Positions 20,770-29,230 of a DNA stretch of 42,899 bases are shown here, one piece after another. The notes beneath the pieces were generated by a model. The model saw nothing but the letters and a program-made list of their open reading frames with translations, ran no database searches and was not told where the DNA came from. Positions within the stretch are counted from its first letter, which is position 1; each line of letters begins with the position of its first letter. Source of the DNA: Candidatus Nomurabacteria bacterium (GTDB lineage Bacteria; Patescibacteriota; Minisyncoccia; Phycocordibacterales; UBA10002); the NCBI GenBank assembly GCA_943349725.1, contig CALQZP010000003.1, forward strand, positions 1 through 42,899, given 5' to 3'. Position numbers and translations under genes: made by a program.

Positions 20770-20803
20770 ACTATAGGCTAATTCGTGCGAATTAGCCTAT
20801 AGT
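20770..20803. repeat. Perfect palindrome ACTATAGGCTAATTCG-TG-CGAATTAGCCTATAGT
   Basis: 16-bp perfect arms, 2-nt spacer. Confidence 0.9.
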
Positions 20804-20934
20804 GTCTAATGCCTTTCGAAGCAGTATGTGCCGCACTGCTCTAAGTTTACCCGAACCTGGAAGTGCAGCATCTTGTCTGAATTCTTTACACAGAGGTTGA
20901 CAAGAAATACTGCACCAGCTATATTAATGGCATT

Positions 20935-21717
20935 ATGCTTTCTCAATTTATTGGAGCGGAACGCAAAAGACGCGAGATGACACAGTCATTTGTCGCTAAG
21001 GCGCTTGGTATTTCGCGTCCAACCTATATGCAGATAGAGCAGGGCGGGCGTGATATAACCGTTACCGAAGCGAGGAAACTTGCGGAGGTGTTTGATATTC
21101 CACTTGAGCGGTTTTTGAAAGGTACTGAGGTGAGCACTACCGAAGTTAGACTTCCTGTAATTCGCGGGGGGAAGATGGGACATACTGCTCTACCAAAGAC
21201 GCGTGTTAATGTACCGCAAGAGAATCTTACAAAGTTTAAGGAAGTGCTTCTCTACATTCTTTCAAAAGTCGGCGGAAAGCCGAATGTCGGCGAAACAGTA
21301 CTGTATAAGCTCTTATACTTCATTGATTTTGATTACTACGAGAAGTTTGAGAAGCAATTCATCGGTGCAACCTACATAAAAAACCATTATGGTCCGACCC
21401 CCATTGAGTTTAAAAAGATAGTGGAGCGGATGCAGAAGGAGGGAGAACTTGAGGTAGTCAAGAGTGTCTATTTTGAGCATGAACAGAAAAAGTATCTTGC
21501 GCGACGCGAGCCGAAGCTCTCTGTCATTTCAGGCGAAGAGAAAGCACACATTGACGATGTGCTTGCGCGTCTTTCTGATAAAAACGCAAAGGAACTTTCC
21601 GATTATTCGCATAAGGATGTGCCGTGGGCGGTTGCCAAGATGGGCGAGCCGATTGAGTATGAACATGTGTTCTATCGCACGGATGAGTTTTCCCGTCGCT
21701 CATATGAAGCTCTTTAA
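20935..21717 (+). CDS. XRE-family HTH + Panacea (DUF4065) domain antitoxin-like protein
   Basis: N-terminal HTH (RREMTQSFVAKALGISRPTYMQIEQGGRDITVTEARKLAEVFDIP) plus KFKEVLLYILSKVGGKPNVGETVLYKLLYFIDFDYYEKFEKQFIGATYIKNHYGPTP (Panacea/SocA-like). Confidence 0.85.
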   Translation: MLSQFIGAERKRREMTQSFVAKALGISRPTYMQIEQGGRDITVTEARKLAEVFDIPLERFLKGTEVSTTEVRLPVIRGGKMGHTALPKTRVNVPQENLTKFKEVLLYILSKVGGKPNVGETVLYKLLYFIDFDYYEKFEKQFIGATYIKNHYGPTPIEFKKIVERMQKEGELEVVKSVYFEHEQKKYLARREPKLSVISGEEKAHIDDVLARLSDKNAKELSDYSHKDVPWAVAKMGEPIEYEHVFYRTDEFSRRSYEAL

Positions 21718-22039
21718 ACGTACACCTGAATTTGAAAAAGAGTTCAAACGACTTGTGAAGAAGTTTCGCTCGCTTGATGAGGATATATGTAGTTTTGAAA
21801 AAATACTTGAAGCCTATCCGACCGGTGTCGGCAGTAAGTTTGTTATTATTCACAGCGATAGTGGCGTAAAGATTGTGAAAGCTCGGCTCGCATGTCGCGC
21901 TCTCCGTGAGTCGTCCCTCCGGGTGATTTACGCATGGCACGAACAGTGTGTCACCTTTTTCTACATTGAACTGTATCATAAGGGCGAAAAGGAGAACGAG
22001 GACCGCGTGAGGATTTCCGAGTACTTGAAAAGTCTGTGA
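21704..22039 (+). CDS. RelE/ParE-like type II toxin
   Basis: [28 protein letters not shown]...[56 protein letters not shown] overlaps the antitoxin gene end. Confidence 0.8.
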   Translation: MKLFKRTPEFEKEFKRLVKKFRSLDEDICSFEKILEAYPTGVGSKFVIIHSDSGVKIVKARLACRALRESSLRVIYAWHEQCVTFFYIELYHKGEKENEDRVRISEYLKSL

Positions 22040-22083
22040 TTTTTGTATTTTTCCCGCATAATGCTATACTTTCGGCCATCTAT

Positions 22084-23209
22084 GATACGGCTGGGACTTA
22101 CCTTTGATGACGTACTCCTTGAACCGCGGAGGACCGCGGTGAATCGTCGTGATGCGAATGTCGAAACGCGCCTTTCTAAAAAGGCGCGTCTTGCTATCCC
22201 GCTTCTCTCGGCGGCGTCCGACACGGTCTCGGATGCGCGGTTTGCGATAGCACTGGGGAAGCTCGGCGGGATGGCGGTGCTCCACCGCAACTGCAGTTTG
22301 GAAGAGCAGGTGAAGATGGTACAGGAAGTGAAGGCGTCGGGAGTGCTGGTGGGTGCGGCGGTGGGACCGCTTGATGTGGCGAGGGCGGTCGCGCTTGCGG
22401 AGGCGGGAGCGGAGGTAATTTTCATTGACTGTGCGCACGCGCACGCGCCGGGGATTATTGCGTCGGCGAGGGAGATGAAGAAAAGATTTAAATCCCTCCC
22501 GCTGAATACAGCGAGTGCTCCCTTTAACAAGGGGAGAATAAGTCCCCAGCTGGTGGTGGGAAATATCGTGACGAAAGAGGCGGCGAAAGACTTTGCAGGT
22601 ATCGCGGATGCACTGAAGGTTGGCATCGGCCCCGGCTCTATCTGCACGACAAGAATTGTAAGCGGTGTCGGCGTGCCTCAGCTCACGGCAGTTATGGATG
22701 TGGTCTCGGTCGCGAAAAAATATGGCATTCCGGTTATTGCGGACGGCGGTATTCGTTATTCGGGAGACATTGTGAAGGCACTTTCTGCTGGAGCATCTTC
22801 GGTGATGCTTGGCTCGCTTTTTGCGGGAGCAGAGGAAGCGCCCGGGGAAGTGATTGCGATTAACGGAGTGAAGTACAAATCGTACCGAGGAATGGGAAGC
22901 AAAGAAGCGCTGGAGAAGAGGCATGCCACAGATAGATACTCCGCGCAGACAAAAGAGAACACCACCACCCCGGCCTCCGGCCACCCCTCCTCACCTAAGG
23001 AGGGGAAACTCCATGTGGTGGAGGGGGTGGCGGGGAAGGTTCCGTATCGTGGAACCGTGGCGGATATTGTGGAACAGCTCGTCGGTGGTATCAAATCGGG
23101 AATGGGATATATTGGCGCGAAAACCGTAGAAGAGATGCCGAAGCAGGCGCGGTTTATACAGATAACGAATGCTGGGCTGAAGGAGTCACATCCGCATTCA
23201 CTGTCGTGA
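22084..23209 (+). CDS. guaB: IMP dehydrogenase, CBS-less, with two atypical insertions
   Basis: [73 protein letters not shown]. Confidence 0.95.
22490..22545. repeat. Double-hairpin repeat inside guaB, diverged copy E
   Basis: aatccctcccgctgaatacagcgagtgctccctttaacaaggggagaataag. Encodes [19 protein letters not shown] between KKRF and [11 protein letters not shown]. Confidence 0.5.
22960..23008. repeat. GC-rich double-hairpin repeat inside guaB, copy B
   Basis: caccaccaccccggcctccggccacccctcctcacctaaggaggggaaa. Encodes [16 protein letters not shown] in the mobile-flap region. Confidence 0.85.
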
Positions 23210-23212
23210 GAA

Positions 23213-23307
23213 AAACCAATCTGCGAATACCTGCGAATAAGAAAAGAATTCAGCATTAGTAGGTATTGGTAGATTGGTCGGGATTAGTTGATTGGTATTT
23301 GATTAGT
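23213..23307. repeat. Word-type imperfect inverted repeat (family I, copy 3)
   Basis: accaatctgcgaatacctgcgaataagaa ... agcattagtaggtattggtagattggt between guaB and guaA. Confidence 0.75.
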
Positions 23308-24948
23308 ATGGAGCAGAACACACAAACCGACACAATTGCCGTTTTGGATTTTGGCTCACAGTATAGCCACCTTATCGTAAGGAGAATACGAGAGCTCTGC
23401 GTGCATGCCGAGCTTTTGCGTCCTGACACATCCGCGGATAGGCTTGCGGGGTTTGCTGGTGTGGTACTGTCGGGGGGTCCGCAAAACCTGTCAGAGTCTA
23501 CGGCGCTCAAAGCGGACCCGAAGCTGTACACGCTCGGTATTCCGGTGCTTGGAGTCTGTTACGGTCTGCAACTCATCGCGCATCAGCTCGGCGGGAAGGT
23601 TACGGCGGGGAACAAAAGGGAGTATGGACCGGTGCGTGTGGAGCTTTCGGGAAAGTCGGAGTTGTTTAAGGGGTTAAACACCACCGCCCTGACCTCACAA
23701 AAACACCACCACCCCGCCTCCGAAGACGGAGGCACCCCTCCTCAACTGAGGAGGGGAGAAGAGGGGAAAAAGCGGGAAGAACTGACGTGGATGTCACATG
23801 GCGACCAAGTGACAAAGATTCCCAAAGGCTTTAGCGTCACGGGAAAATCGGATGCGTGTCCGATTGTCGCGATTGAAAACGTGGAACAGAAGATTTATGG
23901 CATTCAATTTCATCCGGAGGTAAAACACACGGAGCACGGAACGAAAGTGCTCCAAAACTTTTTGACTATTGTCGGCGCGAAAAAAACCTGGAACCTCGGC
24001 AAGAATTGGATAGAGGCGCAGGTGGAGGATATCAAAACAAAGGTGGGAAGCGGTCGCGCGATCTGCGCGCTTTCGGGCGGAGTGGATTCTACCGTCGCGG
24101 CGTATCTCGTACATCGCGCCATTGGAAAACAGCTTACCTGCATTTATGTCGACACGGGAATGATGAGGCTGGGTGAAACCGAGCAAATCAAGAAGACATT
24201 TTCAAAACTTCCCAAACTGGATTTTAGAGTGGTGGACACGGAGAAAGAGTTTTTGAAGGCATTGCGGGGAGTGACCGAGCCGGAGAAGAAGAGAAAGGTG
24301 ATTGGGGAATTGTTTATTAGGTTGTTTGAAAAAGAATCCAAAAAACTCAAGGGTGTGAATTTTCTCGTGCAAGGGACGCTGTATACCGATGTGATTACCT
24401 CGGGCGTGTCGGTGGGCGGAAAGGCCTCCGTCATTAAGTCGCATCACAACGTCGGCGGACTTCCGAAAGATCTGAAGTTTAAGCTCATAGAACCGCTTCG
24501 CGATTTGTATAAAGACGAAGTGCGCCTTATCGGCAAGGAACTTGGGGTGCCGGAGGCTATCGTGAATCGACAGCCGTTTCCGGGTCCGGGGCTGGCGGTG
24601 CGGATTATCGGCGAGGTGACCAAAGCGAAACTGGATACGCTACGCTTGGCGGACGCGATTTTCCGTGAGGAGCTCATTACTTCGGGAGAAGCAAAAGGTA
24701 TCGCGCAGTACTTTGCGGTACTTCCCGATATTAGGAGTGTCGGGGTGCAGGGTGACGCGCGCACCTACGGACATCCGATAATTCTGCGAGCCGTTACCAC
24801 GATGGACTTTATGACCGCCGACTGGGCTCGCATTTCGACAGACACGCTCGCGAAGGTTTCCGCGCGTATCACGAACGAGGTTGCGGGTATTAATCGGGTG
24901 GCGTACGATATCACCTCAAAGCCACCTGCGACGGTGGAGTGGGAATAA
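23308..24948 (+). CDS. guaA: GMP synthase (glutamine-hydrolysing)
   Basis: GATase GVCYGLQLIAHQLGGKV; ATP-PPase ALSGGVDSTVAAYLVHRAIG; C-terminal TMDFMTADWARI...TSKPPATVEWE. Confidence 0.98.
   Translation: MEQNTQTDTIAVLDFGSQYSHLIVRRIRELCVHAELLRPDTSADRLAGFAGVVLSGGPQNLSESTALKADPKLYTLGIPVLGVCYGLQLIAHQLGGKVTAGNKREYGPVRVELSGKSELFKGLNTTALTSQKHHHPASEDGGTPPQLRRGEEGKKREELTWMSHGDQVTKIPKGFSVTGKSDACPIVAIENVEQKIYGIQFHPEVKHTEHGTKVLQNFLTIVGAKKTWNLGKNWIEAQVEDIKTKVGSGRAICALSGGVDSTVAAYLVHRAIGKQLTCIYVDTGMMRLGETEQIKKTFSKLPKLDFRVVDTEKEFLKALRGVTEPEKKRKVIGELFIRLFEKESKKLKGVNFLVQGTLYTDVITSGVSVGGKASVIKSHHNVGGLPKDLKFKLIEPLRDLYKDEVRLIGKELGVPEAIVNRQPFPGPGLAVRIIGEVTKAKLDTLRLADAIFREELITSGEAKGIAQYFAVLPDIRSVGVQGDARTYGHPIILRAVTTMDFMTADWARISTDTLAKVSARITNEVAGINRVAYDITSKPPATVEWE
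23704..23758. repeat. GC-rich double-hairpin repeat inside guaA, copy C
   Basis: caccaccaccccgcctccgaagacggaggcacccctcctcaactgaggaggggag. Encodes HHHPASEDGGTPPQLRRGE before LTWMSHGDQV. Confidence 0.85.
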
Positions 24949-25048
24949 AGAGATGGAATATGAACCATGAAGGATGGAATATAAGAAAGAAGTGTGAAAA
25001 GCCCGCAATTGCTACTAACTACTTTCTATTAACTACGTACTAATTATT

Positions 25049-26065
25049 ATGGGCCAAAGAACAAAAACTCCACGAGCAGAACTCCACACACACCTTGGCG
25101 CGGCGGTTGACCCTGTGATTATGTGGACCATCGCGCATCGGCAAGGTATCAGACTTCCCGTCAAAGACTATTGGGATTTTGAAGAGCTCATCACGATGGG
25201 CGCGGATGAAAAGAATAAAGGGGTGGACGATATGGACAAGAAGTACTACCACCTCACCGAGCTTATTCAGTCGTCTCCCGAAGCCATTGAAGAGGCGGTT
25301 CATTCGGTTATCGGAGGAGGATACCGCAAATGTAACTTGGTACTCCAGGAACTTCGCTTCAGCCCGATGAAACGCAACCGCACGGGAGAGCGCGACCTTG
25401 ACTTCATTATGCTCGCGGCGCTGTGGGGAATGCGCAGGGCGATGGTGGAGTATCCGCAGGTGACCGCCGGACTCATCGTTGCGATGGACCGGAGTTTTAC
25501 CCCTGCGCAAAACGCGATTACGATTGAGAAGGCGATTAAGTATGCTTCAGACGGAATTGTTGGCATTGATATTTGTGGACCCGACCGAGATGATTTTTCT
25601 ATGAAAGACCACGCGCCACTTTTCGCCCGCGCGAGGAAGGCGGGACTCGGGCTTACGATACATTCGGGAGAGACAGGCAACCTTGAAGAGCTTCGCTATG
25701 TGGTGCGTCATATTAAGCCCGAGCGAATCGGACACGGAATTGCATGCATACAGGATAAGAAGCTTATGGCCGATATCGTCAAGCAAGGTATTGTGCTTGA
25801 GCTTTGCCCCACGTCAAATCTGCGGAACAGTGTGGTGAAAGATGTGGAGGAGCTCCGCACCATTATCCGCACTCTTATAGACCACAAAGTGCGTTTTACG
25901 ATAAACACCGATGGGCCCGAAATGTATAGAACGAGCGTGCTCAAAGAGGAGGAGTTTCTGCTCGCGAATGATATTATGAGTGAGAAGGAGCTCGCACAGT
26001 GCACGAAGTGGGCGTTTGAAGCAACTTTTATAAAGACGAAGGATGGTAAGAAGGTTAGAAAATAA
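25049..26065 (+). CDS. Adenosine deaminase-like amidohydrolase
   Basis: RAELHTHLGAAVDP, TIHSGETGNLEELR, ERIGHGIAC, ELCPTSNLRNSVV, FTINTDGPEMYRTS. Active-site motifs in order, some with substitutions. Confidence 0.88.
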   Translation: MGQRTKTPRAELHTHLGAAVDPVIMWTIAHRQGIRLPVKDYWDFEELITMGADEKNKGVDDMDKKYYHLTELIQSSPEAIEEAVHSVIGGGYRKCNLVLQELRFSPMKRNRTGERDLDFIMLAALWGMRRAMVEYPQVTAGLIVAMDRSFTPAQNAITIEKAIKYASDGIVGIDICGPDRDDFSMKDHAPLFARARKAGLGLTIHSGETGNLEELRYVVRHIKPERIGHGIACIQDKKLMADIVKQGIVLELCPTSNLRNSVVKDVEELRTIIRTLIDHKVRFTINTDGPEMYRTSVLKEEEFLLANDIMSEKELAQCTKWAFEATFIKTKDGKKVRK

Positions 26066-26085
26066 TCCACTTAGGTTCAACCTAA

Positions 26086-26370
26086 GTGGAAATGTATATG
26101 GAAGAGCGATTTACCAAAATTGAACAGGAGCTTCAGGCGATTGCCGAGCGCAACGCACGGGTAGAAGCCGACAAGTCGTGGGAGACCAGTTTCTTTCGGA
26201 AGTGTACGCTTGCGGTCATGACGTATTTTGTTGCGGTACTTCTTTTATACTTGATTGGAGCGGAACATATTTTCTTGAGCGCGCTCGTACCAGCCGTCGG
26301 ATTTATTCTCTCGGTGCAGACTCTTCCTGCCGTGAAGCTTTGGTGGATTGGCAGATTTCTCAAAAAATAA
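26086..26370 (+). CDS. Small membrane protein, hypothetical
   Basis: 94 aa, N-terminal coiled coil, two predicted TM segments. Confidence 0.6.
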   Translation: MEMYMEERFTKIEQELQAIAERNARVEADKSWETSFFRKCTLAVMTYFVAVLLLYLIGAEHIFLSALVPAVGFILSVQTLPAVKLWWIGRFLKK

Positions 26371-26921
26371 TGATGAACGGTAAACTTCAATTCGCCTGGA
26401 ACTTTCTCTGTCACCCTGTACGAAACGCCTCACTCATTCCAAGCTCCAGTTTCGCAAGTAAGGCAATGCTTGAGGGCGTTGATTTTTCTACCGTGAAAAC
26501 GGTGGTGGAGCTCGGTCCCGGCACGGGAGTATTTACGGAGGAAATACTGAAGCGATGCACACCCGGTACCAAAATACTTTTGATTGAGCTTGAAAAAGAT
26601 TACGTGACGTTGCTTCAAAAGAAATTCGGTGACCGCGTCATCGTGGAAAGCGCGAGCGCGCACCTTCTGGACGCGATACTCGCGAAGCACGGCGTTACCG
26701 AGGTTAACCTTATCGTTTCAGGACTTCCGTTTTCGCTTCCGCACGAGGTAAAGGAAAAGTTGTTCGCGTCGCTCGCAAAGCACACGTCGCAAGGGGCACA
26801 CTATCGCTTTTTCACCTACAATCCTCCCCTGATGAAGCGTGCGTACGCGAACCTTCCCATACACAAGCTATCGTTCGTACCTTTTAATATTCCGCCAATG
26901 TGGGTATACGGCATCAACTAG
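26370..26921 (+). CDS. Phospholipid N-methyltransferase-like / rRNA dimethylase-fold methyltransferase
   Basis: Start MMNGKLQFAWNFLCHPVRNASLIPSSSFASKAML; VVELGPGTGVFTEEIL; VNLIVSGLPFSL. Start overlaps the previous stop. Confidence 0.75.
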   Translation: MMNGKLQFAWNFLCHPVRNASLIPSSSFASKAMLEGVDFSTVKTVVELGPGTGVFTEEILKRCTPGTKILLIELEKDYVTLLQKKFGDRVIVESASAHLLDAILAKHGVTEVNLIVSGLPFSLPHEVKEKLFASLAKHTSQGAHYRFFTYNPPLMKRAYANLPIHKLSFVPFNIPPMWVYGIN

Positions 26922-26922
26922 T

Positions 26923-27501
26923 ATGAGTACCCACGCTTTTTTTGCGATACTTGCGACAACGATTGCACTCGCAAATAAAATCCCCTACATCGCGGATATT
27001 TATCGGCTGAAGACGACTCCGCACAGCTACTCCTGGCTTATCTGGACACTGCTTCAGGGGACCGGCGCGCTCGTTATGCTAAGCGGTGGTGCGGGATTTG
27101 GTGTTGCCTCGCTTCTCGCCGGAACCGTCCTGTGCGCCTTCATCTTTTTGCTTTCGCTTCGTTACGGCACAAAGAACATCACCACGTTTGATACGATCTG
27201 CTTTATCGGAGCACTCATTGCGACAGGAGTTTGGTTCTTTTTGCATGATGCGTTTCTCTCTATTCTGCTCATCTCCGCCATTGATTTTATCGCGTTTCTT
27301 CCCACATTTCGGAAGGCGTACGAAGAGCCATACAGTGAGACGCCCATAATGTATCTCTTTGCCGGTATTGGGGAGGGGTTCGCGCTTCTCGCCCTGACCA
27401 ATATTACCTTTACCACCTCCTTCTATTTGATAACCTTAGTTATTACCAACCCACTTTGCGCGGGTATCATTTGGTTTAGACGAGCGAAGCTTAACAATTA
27501 A
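26923..27501 (+). CDS. Multi-TM membrane protein, PQ-loop/SemiSWEET-like
   Basis: ANKIPYIADIYRLKTTPHSYSWLIW (PQ-loop-like) and several hydrophobic helices. Confidence 0.5.
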   Translation: MSTHAFFAILATTIALANKIPYIADIYRLKTTPHSYSWLIWTLLQGTGALVMLSGGAGFGVASLLAGTVLCAFIFLLSLRYGTKNITTFDTICFIGALIATGVWFFLHDAFLSILLISAIDFIAFLPTFRKAYEEPYSETPIMYLFAGIGEGFALLALTNITFTTSFYLITLVITNPLCAGIIWFRRAKLNN

Positions 27502-27512
27502 ACAATAGTGCT

Positions 27513-27875
27513 ATGCTGATTAAAGACTTAAACAACTGTGAGGAGTTTATCGCTGGCGATAAGACAATACTTCGCGAGTTGTTACACCCCCAAAAAATTA
27601 CGAATGTGGCTTTCCGCTACAGTCTCGCTCACGCGACGGTAAAGGCGGGAGAGAGTTCAACTTCGCACGCGCTCAAGACTTCGGAGGTGTACTATATTCT
27701 GGAAGGGGAGGGAGAAATGCACATTGGTGACGAATCCGCGATGGTACACGCGGGGCAAGCCGTCGTCATTCCGCCGAACGCCAGGCAGTATATTCGTAAT
27801 GTTAGTAGGGGCGCTTTGAAATTTCTTTGCATTGTAGATCCTGCGTGGCGCGTCGAAGATGAAGAAATTATGTAA
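27513..27875 (+). CDS. Cupin domain protein
   Basis: TSEVYYILEGEGEMHIGDESAMVHAGQAVVIPPNARQYIRNVS. Confidence 0.85.
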   Translation: MLIKDLNNCEEFIAGDKTILRELLHPQKITNVAFRYSLAHATVKAGESSTSHALKTSEVYYILEGEGEMHIGDESAMVHAGQAVVIPPNARQYIRNVSRGALKFLCIVDPAWRVEDEEIM

Positions 27876-27888
27876 CCGACGGCGTCTG

Positions 27889-27922
27889 TCTATTCGCCAA
27901 TTCGCGCGAATTGGCGAATAGA
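27889..27922. repeat. Perfect palindrome CTATTCGCCAATTCG-CG-CGAATTGGCGAATAG
   Basis: 15-bp perfect arms (16 with flanking T/A), 12/15 identical per arm to the palindrome at 20770-20803. Confidence 0.9.
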
Positions 27923-27945
27923 TAGGGCGCGGTTATAGGAGAAAT

Positions 27946-29118
27946 ATGCAATCGCGAATAGAGAAAGTAAGGAAAATACTCATTCAGGAGAAAGCGGACG
28001 CGCTTTTGGTGTGGAATGGTGAAGGAAGCGGACAGCCGGCAACAGCATGGTTGTCGGGGTTTTCTGGGACGTCCTCGGCGCTGCTGTTTGCTCGAGAAAA
28101 AATCCTCTCTATGGGCGAGTTCGCCACGAGCTTTAGCCGGCCTCCGGCCACCTCCTTTAGAAAAGGAGGAATAAGAATAAGAGCTTTCTTGATTACCGAT
28201 GGACGGTATACGGCACAGAGCAAAAAAGAAGCAAACGGATTTAAGATTTTCATTACTTCGCGGGAGAGAACCGCGACACAGATTTTGGAATCGCTTTGCA
28301 AACAGTATCATCTGCACAGGATTGTGTTTGATGGAAGTGTCACCTCCTACAGTGCGATCGAAGACATCACGAAAGCAATCTCAGCCGTTAACTTTTTGTC
28401 ACGTAAACGTGTCCTGCAGGAGCTTCGAATGGTCAAAGATACGGAGGAGATACGACTGCTTAAAAAAGCAGGGGATATTACCGTTCGGGCGTTCATGCGA
28501 CTTTTACCCGAGCTATATAGTGGGATGACCGAAAAAGAAATCGCACAGCGTCTTGAAATGCTCTGCATAGAGGAGGGATCGGAGGGTGTGGCATTTCCTA
28601 CGATTGTCGCTTCGGGTAAGAACGGCGCGTTTCCGCACGCGCGGGTAACGGATAAAGAAATTAAGAACGGAGAGCTTGTCACGATTGATTTCGGTGTGCG
28701 GTATAAGGGATATGTTTCGGATATGACCCGCACGGTTGGAATAGGGAAGATAGGGTCACGTCTCAAACGAATGTATGAAGCGGTTCGAAAGGCGCAGGAG
28801 CTCGGGTGCAAGAAGGCAAAGGCGGGAGTAACTGGAGGAAAAATTGATGCCGTGTGTAGAAACTATCTTGAGAAGAAAGGCTTCGGAAAATATTTCACGC
28901 ATTCCACGGGACACGGTATCGGTATTGAGGTGCATGAGCTTCCGCTAGTTTCTTTTCGGCAGAATACAAAGATGCCGGTGGGCGCGGTTATTACCTGTGA
29001 ACCTGGTGTGTATATTCCAAATGTGGGTGGAGCACGTATTGAGGACGCACTGGTGCTTACCAAAAGAGGAAATCTAAAACTGACAGAAGGTATCCCGAAG
29101 GAACTCATTGTACTCTAA
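27946..29118 (+). CDS. Xaa-Pro aminopeptidase (M24 family) with atypical N-domain insertion
   Basis: VTIDFGVRYKGYVSDMTRTVGIG; HSTGHGIGIEVHELP; VITCEPGVYIPNVGGARIEDALVLT. Confidence 0.93.
   Translation: MQSRIEKVRKILIQEKADALLVWNGEGSGQPATAWLSGFSGTSSALLFAREKILSMGEFATSFSRPPATSFRKGGIRIRAFLITDGRYTAQSKKEANGFKIFITSRERTATQILESLCKQYHLHRIVFDGSVTSYSAIEDITKAISAVNFLSRKRVLQELRMVKDTEEIRLLKKAGDITVRAFMRLLPELYSGMTEKEIAQRLEMLCIEEGSEGVAFPTIVASGKNGAFPHARVTDKEIKNGELVTIDFGVRYKGYVSDMTRTVGIGKIGSRLKRMYEAVRKAQELGCKKAKAGVTGGKIDAVCRNYLEKKGFGKYFTHSTGHGIGIEVHELPLVSFRQNTKMPVGAVITCEPGVYIPNVGGARIEDALVLTKRGNLKLTEGIPKELIVL
28128..28172. repeat. GC-rich double-hairpin repeat inside the pepP-like gene, copy D
   Basis: gctttagccggcctccggccacctcctttagaaaaggaggaata. 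Shares ggcctccggccac...tcct...aggagg with copy B. Confidence 0.7.
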
Positions 29119-29230
29119 GTGGACCGTGAAAGCTTTCCGCTGTGGTCAAAAAACTCTGCAAGGGGTTGTTACGTATACCTTCACGCTTCGCGTTGTCCTA
29201 CTCTCGTCTCTTTTGCTACACTTATAGTAT

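Noticed and set aside
23256-23531. Minus-strand ORF ending KYQSTNPDQSTNTY
   Set aside because: Antisense to the guaA start and derived from the repeat; useful only as evidence that the HisS tail is repeat-encoded.
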